Assembly (NCBI GenBank): GCA_025463045.1 | Contig: JAOAPT010000062.1 | Location: forward strand, 1-36,646 | Reading direction: 5' to 3' | Length of the DNA stretch: 36,646 nt | Source: Candidatus Solibacter sp. | GTDB lineage: Bacteria; Acidobacteriota; Terriglobia; Bryobacterales; Bryobacteraceae | Shown here: positions 1 through 7,480 of the stretch, one piece after another | Position numbering within the stretch: position 1 is the first letter of the stretch | Layout: every line of letters begins with the position of its first letter | Translations under genes and position numbers: made by a program | The notes under the pieces: generated by a model | What the model was told of the DNA's origin: nothing | What the model saw: the letters and a program-made list of their open reading frames with translations, nothing else | Database searches by the model: none

Positions 1-20
1 CCACCGATCCGCCGCCGCGT

Positions 21-780
21 GTCGGCTAGCGGTTTAAGCTACAACGCGCTCGGCGCGAACGATGAACCGAATGGCGTGCGGGACGTAGCACCGCCGGCAA
101 CTCGCGCGCGCGACCAGCAGGCCGGTGTTCGGTCGCGGCCCGCACGGTACTACCGATTTGGGCCCGCGTATATCGGCTGTCAGCACGATGGACCGATCGG
201 GGCCAGAGCCTTGGAAAGCAGAACGGGTGACAGGCGACGTCCGCCAGAATGGCGCGCAGGGACGTAGCACCGCCGGCAACCCGGACGCGCGACCAGCAGG
301 CCGGCGTTCGGTCGTGGCAGCGCCGCAAGCTGCTACCGATCTGGCCCCACATATGTCGGCTGGCAGGATAAGGAGAACGCGTTCGGCACGAACGATGAAC
401 CGGTCGGGAGCGGAGCCTTGGAAAGCAGAGCGGGTGGCAGGCGACATCCGCCGGACCGACGATCCGGCTGAGAACGCCCGCCCGAATGGCCTGCCGAGGG
501 ACGTAGCACCGCCGGCAACTCGCGCGCGACAGGCCACCGCGAACCAGCAGGCTGGCGATCGGGTGAACATCGCCGGCGGTCGCGCGAGCGCAGCGTCGGC
601 TGGGGAGGAGTTAAGGTACAACGCGGGCGGCGCGCACGAGCAGGCGACATCGGCCGGACCAACGATCCGGATGAACATCGCTGCGTCGACTGGGAAATTA
701 AGGTACGACGCGTTCGGCGCGAACGATGAACCGGTCGGGGGCGGAGCCTAGAAAGTAGAACGGGTAGCACGTGACCAGCG
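21..780. repeat. Mosaic of imperfect direct repeats derived partly from the sortase 3' end
   Basis: No convincing gene lies left of 698. The stretch is built from a few recurring blocks. Block B (GGACGTAGCACCGCCGGCAA) occurs at 81, 260 and 499, each time followed by a CGACCAGCAGGC-like tail. Block D (GTCGGCT...ACAACGCG...GAACGATGAACCG) occurs near 21, 355, 595 and 685. Block A (GAACGATGAACCGGTCGGG, then GCGGAGCCTTGGAAAGCAGA) occurs near 389 and 719, with a weaker copy near 185 and a short copy at 57. Block C (CTACCGATTTGGGCCC-like) occurs at 149 and 333. The copy at about 719-775 is the genuine 3' end of the sortase. On the minus strand the copies at about 185-240 and 389-450 resemble a decayed sortase terminus, with one base inserted after the TTTC that follows the catalytic Cys codon. 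Long open frames here are by-products of GC richness. Confidence 0.8.
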
Positions 781-1258
781 TGAGGACTTCGCCGTCACTG
801 GCGGCCAGGACCTCGACATCCGCGGGCCGAACGATCCGCGTGGTTGCGACGCGATAGCGGTACTCGCCCGCCAGGGTCGTGAGCGTGATGACGTCGTTCT
901 TACGGACGTTTCGCAGCGGCCGGAAGAACGTGTCGCGGTGGGCCGAGATCCCGATGTTGCCCGGCTGTCCGGGGAGCGCCGTGCCCGCGATGTGACCGGC
1001 GGCGCGCCGCAGTGCCGTCGCTCCCGTCCCCTCCACAACCATGACCGAAATGCCGAGCCGCGCAATCTCGATCCGGCCGATCATGCCGCCAACCGCGGCG
1101 GGCAGCAGATGATTGGACACCGTGCGGCCGGCCAGCAGCGCGTCGAGTTGCCGTCGCTCGCTTCGCTGAAACGTCCACGTGTCGAAGAGGACGAATGCGC
1201 AGTAGCCGAGCAGGAGCAGGGCGCACGCGAAGAGCGCGCGCTGAACGACGAGCCTCAC
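698..1258 (-). CDS. Class-D-like sortase (cysteine transpeptidase)
   Basis: This is a predicted membrane-anchored sortase of 186 aa. Sortases cleave a C-terminal sorting motif and join the protein to an amine acceptor at the cell surface. An N-terminal membrane segment (about residues 8-25) is followed by the sortase fold. All three catalytic residues are visible: His in ISAHRDTFF, Cys in TLVTCYPFYF and Arg in APDRFIVRA. The spacing and the TCYPF/RFIVRA signature fit class D better than class A. The GTG start at 1258 overlaps the TGA of the VWA gene (GTGA), and it removes an arginine-rich extension that a longer frame would add. The gene is third in a malic enzyme-VWA-sortase operon. Its last 70 or so bases recur as decayed copies downstream. 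A candidate substrate with an LPSTA signal is encoded at 3958-4698. Confidence 0.88.
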   Translation of the reverse strand: MRLVVQRALFACALLLLGYCAFVLFDTWTFQRSERRQLDALLAGRTVSNHLLPAAVGGMIGRIEIARLGISVMVVEGTGATALRRAAGHIAGTALPGQPGNIGISAHRDTFFRPLRNVRKNDVITLTTLAGEYRYRVATTRIVRPADVEVLAASDGEVLTLVTCYPFYFLGSAPDRFIVRAERVVP

Positions 1259-2172
1259 CGCGGCGCCTCGCCGGCCGCGAAGTAGCCGGAACGCGTCCGC
1301 ACCGTGAGCTTGGATTTCCCATCCGGCCGGGCGACGACTTGAATCGCTCGCCACGCTCCAGGCCGGCCGGCGTTCGTCGACACATACCCAAGCGTGTACT
1401 GGTGGCGGATATCGCGCGCGATGCGCTCGCAGATCTCGACCACCTCGCCATACTCTTTCGGGAAATACGCATCGCCGCCGCTGGCTTGCGCCAGGCGCTT
1501 GAGCACTTCCGGATTGCGATCCGCGTCCTCCGCGTCGAAGATGCCGATCGCGTAGATCAGCGTGTTCGACTGCGCGGCCAGCGTCAGTACTTCCGGCTGC
1601 GTGTGCACGCTCGCGTTGTCGCCGCCATCGCTGATCACGAGCAGCACCTTCTTCGCGTGGCGGCCCGATTTCAATCGCGACTGTGCCTGCACGATGGCGT
1701 CATATAACGCGGTCTGACCGGCGGCGGGGACATCGGAGATGGCGTGCGCCAGTTCGTCCGGGCGATTCGTGAACGAGAGGTTGGGGGGCCGTCCCATACC
1801 CACCCTTTCGTTGAAGTTGATGACGAACATCTCGTCCTCGGGACTGCTGAAATCGACGAAGGTGCGGGCGGCGGCGGTCACATCGGCCAGCTTGGCGCGC
1901 ATGCTGCCGCTATGGTCTACTACGAGTCCGACGGTGACCGGAATATCTTCGTGGCGGAACAGGCGGAGGGTCTGGCGGACGCCGTCTTCGAAGACCGCGA
2001 AATCCTGCTCGCGCAGATCGGAGACGGGCGCGCCCTTACGGTCCCTCACCGCGGCGTTCAACAGGACGAGATCCACATTGACCGACATCTGGTAGGGCTG
2101 TTGCGTCCCGCCGGGAACGCAGCTCAGCAGCAGCAGCGCGAGCGGGAGACGGACCAGCGTGGACGTGGTCAC
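1255..2172 (-). CDS. VWA-domain (VWFA-related) exported protein
   Basis: This predicted exported protein of 305 aa carries a von Willebrand factor A domain. The GTG start at 2172 overlaps the malic-enzyme stop (GTGA). It gives a signal sequence ending in LLLLSC, a possible lipobox, so it may be a lipoprotein. A short N-terminal beta-rich stretch (residues about 30-75, including VFEDG) precedes the VWA fold. The metal-dependent adhesion site motif DHSGS is near residue 90, and the later Thr and Asp positions look conserved (AGQTALYDAI, VISDGGDN). This arrangement matches the VWFA-related family that is abundant in Acidobacteriota. VWA proteins usually mediate metal-dependent protein contacts, and the partner here is unknown. 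Co-translation with a sortase suggests an envelope role, but the protein itself has no LPXT-type signal. It ends by overlapping the sortase start. Confidence 0.88.
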   Translation of the reverse strand: MTTSTLVRLPLALLLLSCVPGGTQQPYQMSVNVDLVLLNAAVRDRKGAPVSDLREQDFAVFEDGVRQTLRLFRHEDIPVTVGLVVDHSGSMRAKLADVTAAARTFVDFSSPEDEMFVINFNERVGMGRPPNLSFTNRPDELAHAISDVPAAGQTALYDAIVQAQSRLKSGRHAKKVLLVISDGGDNASVHTQPEVLTLAAQSNTLIYAIGIFDAEDADRNPEVLKRLAQASGGDAYFPKEYGEVVEICERIARDIRHQYTLGYVSTNAGRPGAWRAIQVVARPDGKSKLTVRTRSGYFAAGEAPR

Positions 2173-3878
2173 GAGGCCAATATCCGCCGGTACTCGGGCT
2201 GCCACATGGCGTCCTGCACCTGCTGCACGATATCGGTGAATCTGATCCGCGCAAGACCTTCGGCTTCGGCGGCTTCGGCGACCGCGACCGCCACGGTCGC
2301 GGACACGCCGCGCAGGTCGTCGAGGTGCGGGAGCAGCGACGCGCCGGGCTGACGCACGGTCACCAGACTGGACACGGCGCTCGCCGCCGCGACGAACATA
2401 CCGTCGCTGATAAGGCTGGCTTGCGACACGATGGCTCCGAGTCCCAGGCCGGGATACAGCATCGCGTTGTTCAGCTGCGCGACGACGTACGTCACACCCT
2501 TGTGCGTGATGGGAGCGGCCGGAACCCCGGTGGCGAGGAGCGCGCGGCCGTCGGTCCAGGTAATCAGATCGGCGGGGTTGGCTTCCGCACGGGAGGCCGG
2601 ATTGGAGAGCACGAAGATGATGGGCCGCTCCGTGTTCGCCGCCATTTCCCTGACGAGCGACTCGGTGAAACACTCGGGGGAGGCCGATGCGCCGATCAGC
2701 ATGGTGGGCTTCACGCGCCGCACCACCTCGGTGAGGCTGCAGCCGAAGCCTTCGTCCGCCCCCCGCGCGTACGCAGCCTGATAGTCGCGGAGTTCGCCGC
2801 GCATGCCGGCGGTGAGAAGGCCCTCGCGGTCGACGCACCAGAAGCGCTTGGCGGCATCATCCTTGGAAAGCCCTTCACGGACCATCGCATCGCGCAACTG
2901 GTCGGCGATTCCGATGCCGGCGGTGCCGGCCCCGAAAATGACGACGCGCTGATTGCGCAGCGGCGTGCCGCAGACACGGACTGCGGAGATTGCCGCTGCC
3001 AGCGTGATCGCGCCCGTCCCCTGCATATCGTCGTTAAAGGTGCCGATGCGGCCGCGGTACTTCTCGAGAATGCGCCGTCCGTTGCCCGGCGCGAAGTCTT
3101 CCCATTGCAGAAGAGCGCGTGGAAAGAGACGGGTTGCGACTTCGACGTACGCTTCGATAAACGCGTCGTAGCGCTCGCCCGCGATGCGCGCGTGGCGGTT
3201 GCCGATGTAGGTGGGATCTTCGAGCAGGTTCTCGCGATTGGTGCCGACATCGAGCATGACGGGGATCGCGCGCGCCGGGTCGATGCCGCCGGCCGCGGTG
3301 TAGATGGCGAGCTTGCCGATCGACACCTCCATCCCGCCAACGCCCCAATCGCCGATGCCGAGCACCTGTCCGGCATCGGTGGCGAGGATGAGGTCGATGT
3401 CATCGGGACCGGCGCCCACATTGGCGAACGCTTCTTCGATCGCGCCGGGATGATCGATCGAGAGGTATACGCCGCGCGGACGGCGGCACTCGTGATGATA
3501 CTGTTCCATCGCCATACCGACCGTCAGATCGTTGACAATGGGGACCATTTCACGGAGGTGTTCGGAGAACAGCCGGTAAAAAAGGACTTCGTTGCGATCG
3601 TGGAGCGCGGTGAGGTAGACATTCTTACTCAGTGAATCCGGCAGCCGCTGGTACTGAATGTAAGCGCGCTTGACCTGAGTTCGCAGCGTGCTGACGTCGG
3701 GCGGAAGAAGTCCCGTGAGTTCGAGCGCTTTCCGTTCCTCTTCGGTGAACGCCGTGCCTTTATTGAGGACCGGTGAATTGAGCACCGCTAAGCCGCGAGC
3801 CTTGGTCCGGTGGCTGTCTTCCCTGCTCTGCCGGGCTTTGGTCACCGGCGCCAGGATCGGGATCACAATCTGTCGCAT
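2169..3878 (-). CDS. Malic enzyme family protein with altered active site
   Basis: The 569-aa product aligns by eye along its whole length with NAD-type malic enzymes, which oxidatively decarboxylate malate to pyruvate. A GGGAGAA ribosome-binding site precedes the ATG. Metal ligands are present (WEDFA; FNDDMQGTG), as is the catalytic-lysine segment (IGKLAIYTAAGGI) and the NAD-binding GAGTAGIG. Two key positions differ. The usual PIVYTPTVG with the catalytic Tyr reads PIVNDLTVG, and TDGERILG, whose Arg contacts substrate, reads TDAGQVLG. The N-terminal 35 residues are basic and non-conserved. Whether it still makes pyruvate is uncertain; it could have a changed reaction or be regulatory. It is the first gene of the operon with VWA and sortase, an odd pairing for a central-metabolism enzyme. 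Confidence 0.9.
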   Translation of the reverse strand: MRQIVIPILAPVTKARQSREDSHRTKARGLAVLNSPVLNKGTAFTEEERKALELTGLLPPDVSTLRTQVKRAYIQYQRLPDSLSKNVYLTALHDRNEVLFYRLFSEHLREMVPIVNDLTVGMAMEQYHHECRRPRGVYLSIDHPGAIEEAFANVGAGPDDIDLILATDAGQVLGIGDWGVGGMEVSIGKLAIYTAAGGIDPARAIPVMLDVGTNRENLLEDPTYIGNRHARIAGERYDAFIEAYVEVATRLFPRALLQWEDFAPGNGRRILEKYRGRIGTFNDDMQGTGAITLAAAISAVRVCGTPLRNQRVVIFGAGTAGIGIADQLRDAMVREGLSKDDAAKRFWCVDREGLLTAGMRGELRDYQAAYARGADEGFGCSLTEVVRRVKPTMLIGASASPECFTESLVREMAANTERPIIFVLSNPASRAEANPADLITWTDGRALLATGVPAAPITHKGVTYVVAQLNNAMLYPGLGLGAIVSQASLISDGMFVAAASAVSSLVTVRQPGASLLPHLDDLRGVSATVAVAVAEAAEAEGLARIRFTDIVQQVQDAMWQPEYRRILAS

Positions 3879-3906
3879 GCTGCTTTCTCCCTGTTTAAAC
3901 GCGTGT

Positions 3907-3940
3907 TCGCGCGGCGGGCCTGGAGGGGCGCGCCGCGCGA
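3907..3940. terminator. GC-rich hairpin between operons
   Basis: A perfect 10-bp stem (TCGCGCGGCG with CGCCGCGCGA) and a 14-base loop sit between the end of the LPSTA-protein gene and the malic-enzyme start. No clear U-run follows on the minus strand, so it may be a factor-assisted terminator or an mRNA-stabilising element. Confidence 0.5.
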
Positions 3941-3957
3941 TGGATGAGAACGCCGAT

Positions 3958-4698
3958 CTAGGCGCGGGCGGCGGTGGCGCGAAGGGCGAACGCGGCGGCG
4001 AGCGCGAGCAATCCAGCCAACCCGATCAGCGGCAAGGAACTCGCAGTGGACGGAAGCGCTGTGGCGGCGGCAACGGGTGCCGCGGCGACTTCAACCTCGG
4101 CGGGCGGCGGCGTGACTACGGCGGCGAGCTGGACTTCCTCGCCGCTCGGCTGAATCGCCATGATGGGGGCGCGTTTCAGCTCCTCCACCATGGGCTCGGC
4201 GTCGGCCTTGATCACGGCAACTTCGGAAGGCATCTCGGCAGGCGTAAAGAGCACCGGCACGTTGCCGGCTTTGGACAGCGCGACAGCCTTGGCCTTGGGG
4301 TAGACGAATTCCTCGCCCCAGTTGCGGCCCGGATAGAACCATGCGCGAAGCGCTTCCGGTTCACCGGCCGGACGTTCGCTGAAGGTCATCACGGTTTTGT
4401 CGGTGGCCTTGAGACGATAGTTCGGGATCGCCAGGATGGTGGCGTAGATCATGGTTTCGTCCTTGTTGAAGATCTGGACGATGTGGCGATCGGACTGCGA
4501 ATCCAGGATCTTGAAGACATACGTTCCGGCCGGCAAGACTCCCCAACCTGCGAGGTGCACCCCTGGAATTTCCACCGGACCACTGAAGGTGATCACGGTC
4601 TTCCGGTTCGTTTCGTCCGCCTTGGCGACGGGCGCAAGAATCGCACCAATCAGAGCCAAGCAAGAGATTGTTGCTGCTGCTGTTTTGAGTATTTTCAT
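3958..4698 (-). CDS. Exported protein with C-terminal LPSTA sortase-type anchor signal
   Basis: The 246-aa product has a classic Sec signal peptide (MKILKTAAATISCLALIGAI, ending near AKA-DET). Next comes a beta-rich domain (residues about 30-125) of a kind I recognise from many acidobacterial proteins of unknown function (PAGTYVFKILDSQSDRHIVQ). A Pro/Ala/Val-rich linker (about 185-210) follows, then a sorting-signal-like tail: LPSTAS, about 20 hydrophobic residues and the basic end RATAARA. I chose the ATG at 4698 over a GTG at 4713 because GGGAAA lies at suitable distance and the signal peptide starts cleanly. LPxTA-type motifs are known substrates of class D sortases, so the sortase at 698-1258 is the natural candidate enzyme. 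This pairing is inferred. Confidence 0.85.
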   Translation of the reverse strand: MKILKTAAATISCLALIGAILAPVAKADETNRKTVITFSGPVEIPGVHLAGWGVLPAGTYVFKILDSQSDRHIVQIFNKDETMIYATILAIPNYRLKATDKTVMTFSERPAGEPEALRAWFYPGRNWGEEFVYPKAKAVALSKAGNVPVLFTPAEMPSEVAVIKADAEPMVEELKRAPIMAIQPSGEEVQLAAVVTPPPAEVEVAAAPVAAATALPSTASSLPLIGLAGLLALAAAFALRATAARA

Positions 4699-4715
4699 TT
4701 TGGTTTTTCCCACGT

Positions 4716-4740
4716 TACTTGTCGATCTGCTACTTGTCGA
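4716..4740. repeat. Direct repeat TACTTGTCGA x2 upstream of the LPSTA gene
   Basis: TACTTGTCGA occurs at 4716-4725 and 4731-4740, a 15-bp period, just upstream of the ribosome-binding site of the LPSTA protein. It could be a regulator site or chance duplication. Confidence 0.35.
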
Positions 4741-4771
4741 GTTAAGGAAGCATGCCGGAATCCGTCTGCGA

Positions 4772-4963
4772 TCATCGAGTGAGGCGGAAGTTAGTTACGT
4801 TCGCCCACAGGCCGGCAGCTTGCAGCAGCCAGACGCAGACGACCACGACCACCACGACATTCAGAATCGTTTTGATGCTGGATGCCATGGGAATGAAGCG
4901 ATTGATCAGGTAGAGACCTACGCCCACCACAATCAACATGACGACCACATTCAGTAAAGGCAT
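4772..4963 (-). CDS. Thivi_2564-type small membrane protein
   Basis: A 63-aa protein with two membrane segments (residues about 3-22 and 33-52) separated by INRFIPMASSIKTI. Length, the INxxIPM loop and the hydrophobic valine-rich second helix match the small proteins annotated as the Thivi_2564 family, whose function is unknown. AGGAG lies nine bases before the ATG. It is upstream of, and in the same direction as, the LPSTA protein with a gap of about 70 bp, so the two may be cotranscribed. Confidence 0.75.
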   Translation of the reverse strand: MPLLNVVVMLIVVGVGLYLINRFIPMASSIKTILNVVVVVVVCVWLLQAAGLWANVTNFRLTR

Positions 4964-5107
4964 TTTCTATTGCTCCTGCAGACAGTAAGGTGCAATCGCC
5001 GGCCCGATTCGCCGGCGGGGGCCTCGATGCCGGCCTTTTTGCAGGCAGGCGCGGCGTTGGCGAGAACAATGGCGCGTGCCGGCGGGCGGTAAGCGGCGGG
5101 TCGCGGT

Positions 5108-5141
5108 TGACCACATAAGGTCATTTGACCGCGCCCGGTCA
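5108..5141. promoter_or_regulatory. Alternating TGACC/GGTCA half-sites in a divergent spacer
   Basis: The 302-bp spacer between the divergent genes at 4963 and 5266 holds TGACC (5108), GGTCA (5119), TGACC (5126) and GGTCA (5137). The central pair forms the palindrome GGTCATTTGACC. This looks like an operator for a dimeric regulator. The rest of the spacer is GC-rich, with a small inverted repeat near 4997 (CGCCGG...CCGGCG), and no gene I can support. Confidence 0.4.
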
Positions 5142-5265
5142 TTCGGCGGGTTGCGTTACTCCAGGTTTCAGCGAGTGGTCGTGCGGCGCCGAATCGCCGC
5201 AATGGACCTCGAAGTGCCTATAGGTATTCCGTGACGCGGTTTGCGCACGCGATAGGGGAAAAGCG

Positions 5266-5586
5266 ATGTTGCAAGTAATCACCAAGATCGTCAAGTGGAG
5301 TTCGATACCGGTGCTGCTGATGAGCTCGATGCTCTCGCGGTTTGCCGGGAGCTATGAATTACCGGTCGATCTGGTGATCTGGCTGGGCGCTTTTTTCCTA
5401 GCGGCGAGGGCCGTGCGATCCGGAGACTACGTTTGGGCCGCGGGGCTCGGCGTTGTCGTGATCGTATTCAGCCCGCTGCTGCCGGGAGACAAGACTCTTC
5501 TGTTCATGGGCTACACCGGCATCGCGACTTTCCTGACGCTGGCAGCGGTCTTCGGTCCCCAACCGCTGGCAGCGGCCGAAGTATGA
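5266..5586 (+). CDS. Small polytopic membrane protein, unknown function
   Basis: The product is 106 aa, preceded by AGGGGAAAA at good spacing. Three or four hydrophobic segments are visible at residues about 12-25, 33-48, 56-72 and 80-98. I recognise no family motif. It is the first gene of a four-gene run joined by ATGA overlaps (5266-8163), so its product probably works with, or is made in step with, the exported proteins downstream. Confidence 0.7.
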   Translation: MLQVITKIVKWSSIPVLLMSSMLSRFAGSYELPVDLVIWLGAFFLAARAVRSGDYVWAAGLGVVVIVFSPLLPGDKTLLFMGYTGIATFLTLAAVFGPQPLAAAEV

Positions 5587-6182
5587 ATATACAGCCGACC
5601 TTATTGTTCGCGGCCATTTCCCTGGCGATTCCGAGCATCAGTTCCGGACAGAGCACGGGTGAACTGGACTGGAAGGGCAAACTGCGGTTTCACGGCGAGA
5701 CCACTTACAGCCCGATGGCGATCGTAGGCTTCGCGGCCTACGCCGGCGTACTGCAGCGGTACGATGCTCCCGAAGAATGGGGACAGGGCGGCGCGGCTTA
5801 CGGTAAACGTGTGGCTTCGACGGCTGGCTGGTCCGGCATTCATAGTGTTTTGGCATTCGGCCTGGACACCACGCTTCATCAGGATCCGCGTTACTATCGC
5901 TCGCTGAACCGCGGCTTCTGGCGGCGCACCGGACACGCGCTGCGGGGCACGGTCGTCACGCGAACCGATAGGGGCGGAGAGACCATCTCGACCTGGCGGA
6001 TCGGCAGTGCATACGGCTCCGCGTTCCTCTCTAACCTTTGGTATCCGGACCGTCTCAATACGGTGAAGCTGGGGATGATTCAGGGATCGGTGGGACTTGG
6101 ATTCGGTCTGGTCGGAAATATCGGAGCGGAGTTCTGGCCGGACATTAAACGCAGTGTATTCCATCGCAAGGTGACGCCATGA
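5583..6182 (+). CDS. Exported protein of unknown function, possibly outer-membrane associated
   Basis: The product is 199 aa. The ATG at 5583 overlaps the preceding TGA (ATGA), and an upstream in-frame extension lacks a signal sequence. A signal peptide (residues 1-22, ending SISSGQ) is followed by an aromatic, Gly-rich chain with motifs such as LHQDPRYYRS and GSAYGSAFLSNLWYP. The repeated short amphipathic stretches and the Gly-rich C-terminal half would suit an envelope protein. I recognise the overall pattern from acidobacterial hypothetical proteins but can assign no activity. The stop overlaps the start of the phospholipase-like gene. Confidence 0.78.
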   Translation: MNIQPTLLFAAISLAIPSISSGQSTGELDWKGKLRFHGETTYSPMAIVGFAAYAGVLQRYDAPEEWGQGGAAYGKRVASTAGWSGIHSVLAFGLDTTLHQDPRYYRSLNRGFWRRTGHALRGTVVTRTDRGGETISTWRIGSAYGSAFLSNLWYPDRLNTVKLGMIQGSVGLGFGLVGNIGAEFWPDIKRSVFHRKVTP

Positions 6183-7480
6183 TCGCTCGCATGATGCTGC
6201 ACGCCGCCACGTTGTCGTTATTAGCAGGATGCTGGGTTCCAGCGGCATCCGGGTACTCAGTGCTGACGCATGAGGCGATCATCGACTCGACCTGGGATAC
6301 CGGCATCAAGCCGCTGCTGCTGAAGCGATTCCCGGGTTCGACCGACGAGCAGTTGACCGAGGCGCACGCTTACGCCTACGGCGGCAGCATCATTCAGGAC
6401 CTGGGATATTACCCGTTCGGCAGCCACTTCTACAGCGACCTGACGCATTACGTGAGAAGCGGCGACTTCATCGTGAGCCTGATTCGCGAGGCGCAGGATC
6501 TGAACGAGTACGCGTTCGCTCTGGGCGCGCTCGCACACTATGCGGCGGACAACAACGGTCACCGCATGGCTACGAACCTCTCGGTGCCGCTGCTCTACCC
6601 GAAGCTCGGCTTGAAATACGGGAAGTCGGTGACCTACGCGGACAACCCTCTCGCGCATTCCAGGACGGAGTTCGGATTCGACGTGTTTCAGGCGTCGAAG
6701 AGCCGCTACGCTCCCGAAGCGTACAAGGGCTTCGTCGGTTTTCAAGTCTCCAAGCCGGTGCTGGAGCGCGCGTTTCAGGACACGTACGGGATGCCGATCG
6801 AGCACGTATTCTTCAACATCGATCTGGCGATCGGCTCGTACCGCCGCGCGGTGGGCACGGTTCTGCCGGCGTTGACGAAAGTCGCGTGGCAGATCAATAA
6901 GCAGGAGATCCGCAAGGATGCTCCGGGAATGACGCGGAAGAAGTTTCTCTACAATCTTTCGCGCTCCAGCTACGAAATGAACTGGGGCTCGACTTACCGT
7001 CGTCCCGGAATTCGCTCCAGAATCCTGGCCACGATATTTCGTGTGCTTCCCAAAATCGGTCCGTTCTCGGCCTTGTCTTTTAAGAAGCAGACACCGGAAA
7101 CCCAGAGACTTTACATGACCGGCTTCAACGCATCGATCGACCGGTACCGCGAACTTCTGGCCGGAGTGGGCGCAAGTACCTTCAAGCTGCCGAACGACAA
7201 TTTCGATGTGGGGGAGGCGACCAAGGCCGGCAGCTACGGCCTGATGGACTCAGCGTACGCCAAGCTGCTTCACAAACTGGACGGACACTACACGGAGATG
7301 TCGCCGGAGCTCCGCAGCGACATACTCTCCTTCTATAGCGACCTCAGCCTGCCGATCGCCACGAAGAGCAACGAAGGCGACTGGACGCGGCTGCTGGGAG
7401 AACTCAATCATCTGGATGCGGTGAACCGCGACGTCGTGGGGACATCCAAGGTCCCGACGGCAGTGGGCGCGACCAGATGA
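6179..7480 (+). CDS. Zinc-dependent phospholipase C-like exported protein
   Basis: The product is 433 aa with a signal peptide (MLHAATLSLLAGCWVPAASG). The mature part opens with YSVLTHEAIIDSTWD. Further His/Asp-rich segments follow: SHFYSDLTHYV at about 80-90 and ALAHYAADNNGH at about 118-129. This all-helical His/Asp pattern is that of the zinc-dependent phospholipase C / S1-P1 nuclease fold (PF00882-like). Family members cleave phospholipid head groups and bind three zinc ions. The residues after 250 are poorly conserved and basic in places. The substrate is unknown. It lies between an exported protein and a LolA-like protein with 4-bp overlaps on both sides, suggesting a role in envelope lipid or lipoprotein handling. 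Confidence 0.82.
   Translation: MIARMMLHAATLSLLAGCWVPAASGYSVLTHEAIIDSTWDTGIKPLLLKRFPGSTDEQLTEAHAYAYGGSIIQDLGYYPFGSHFYSDLTHYVRSGDFIVSLIREAQDLNEYAFALGALAHYAADNNGHRMATNLSVPLLYPKLGLKYGKSVTYADNPLAHSRTEFGFDVFQASKSRYAPEAYKGFVGFQVSKPVLERAFQDTYGMPIEHVFFNIDLAIGSYRRAVGTVLPALTKVAWQINKQEIRKDAPGMTRKKFLYNLSRSSYEMNWGSTYRRPGIRSRILATIFRVLPKIGPFSALSFKKQTPETQRLYMTGFNASIDRYRELLAGVGASTFKLPNDNFDVGEATKAGSYGLMDSAYAKLLHKLDGHYTEMSPELRSDILSFYSDLSLPIATKSNEGDWTRLLGELNHLDAVNRDVVGTSKVPTAVGATR

Noticed and set aside
19-751. Open frames on both strands across the left repeat region
   Set aside because: They are Arg/Ala/Pro-rich, follow the repeats in several frames at once and carry no ribosome-binding site or family motif.
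4951-5202. 83-codon minus-strand frame in the divergent spacer
   Set aside because: It overlaps the ribosome-binding site of the Thivi_2564 gene and has no motif.
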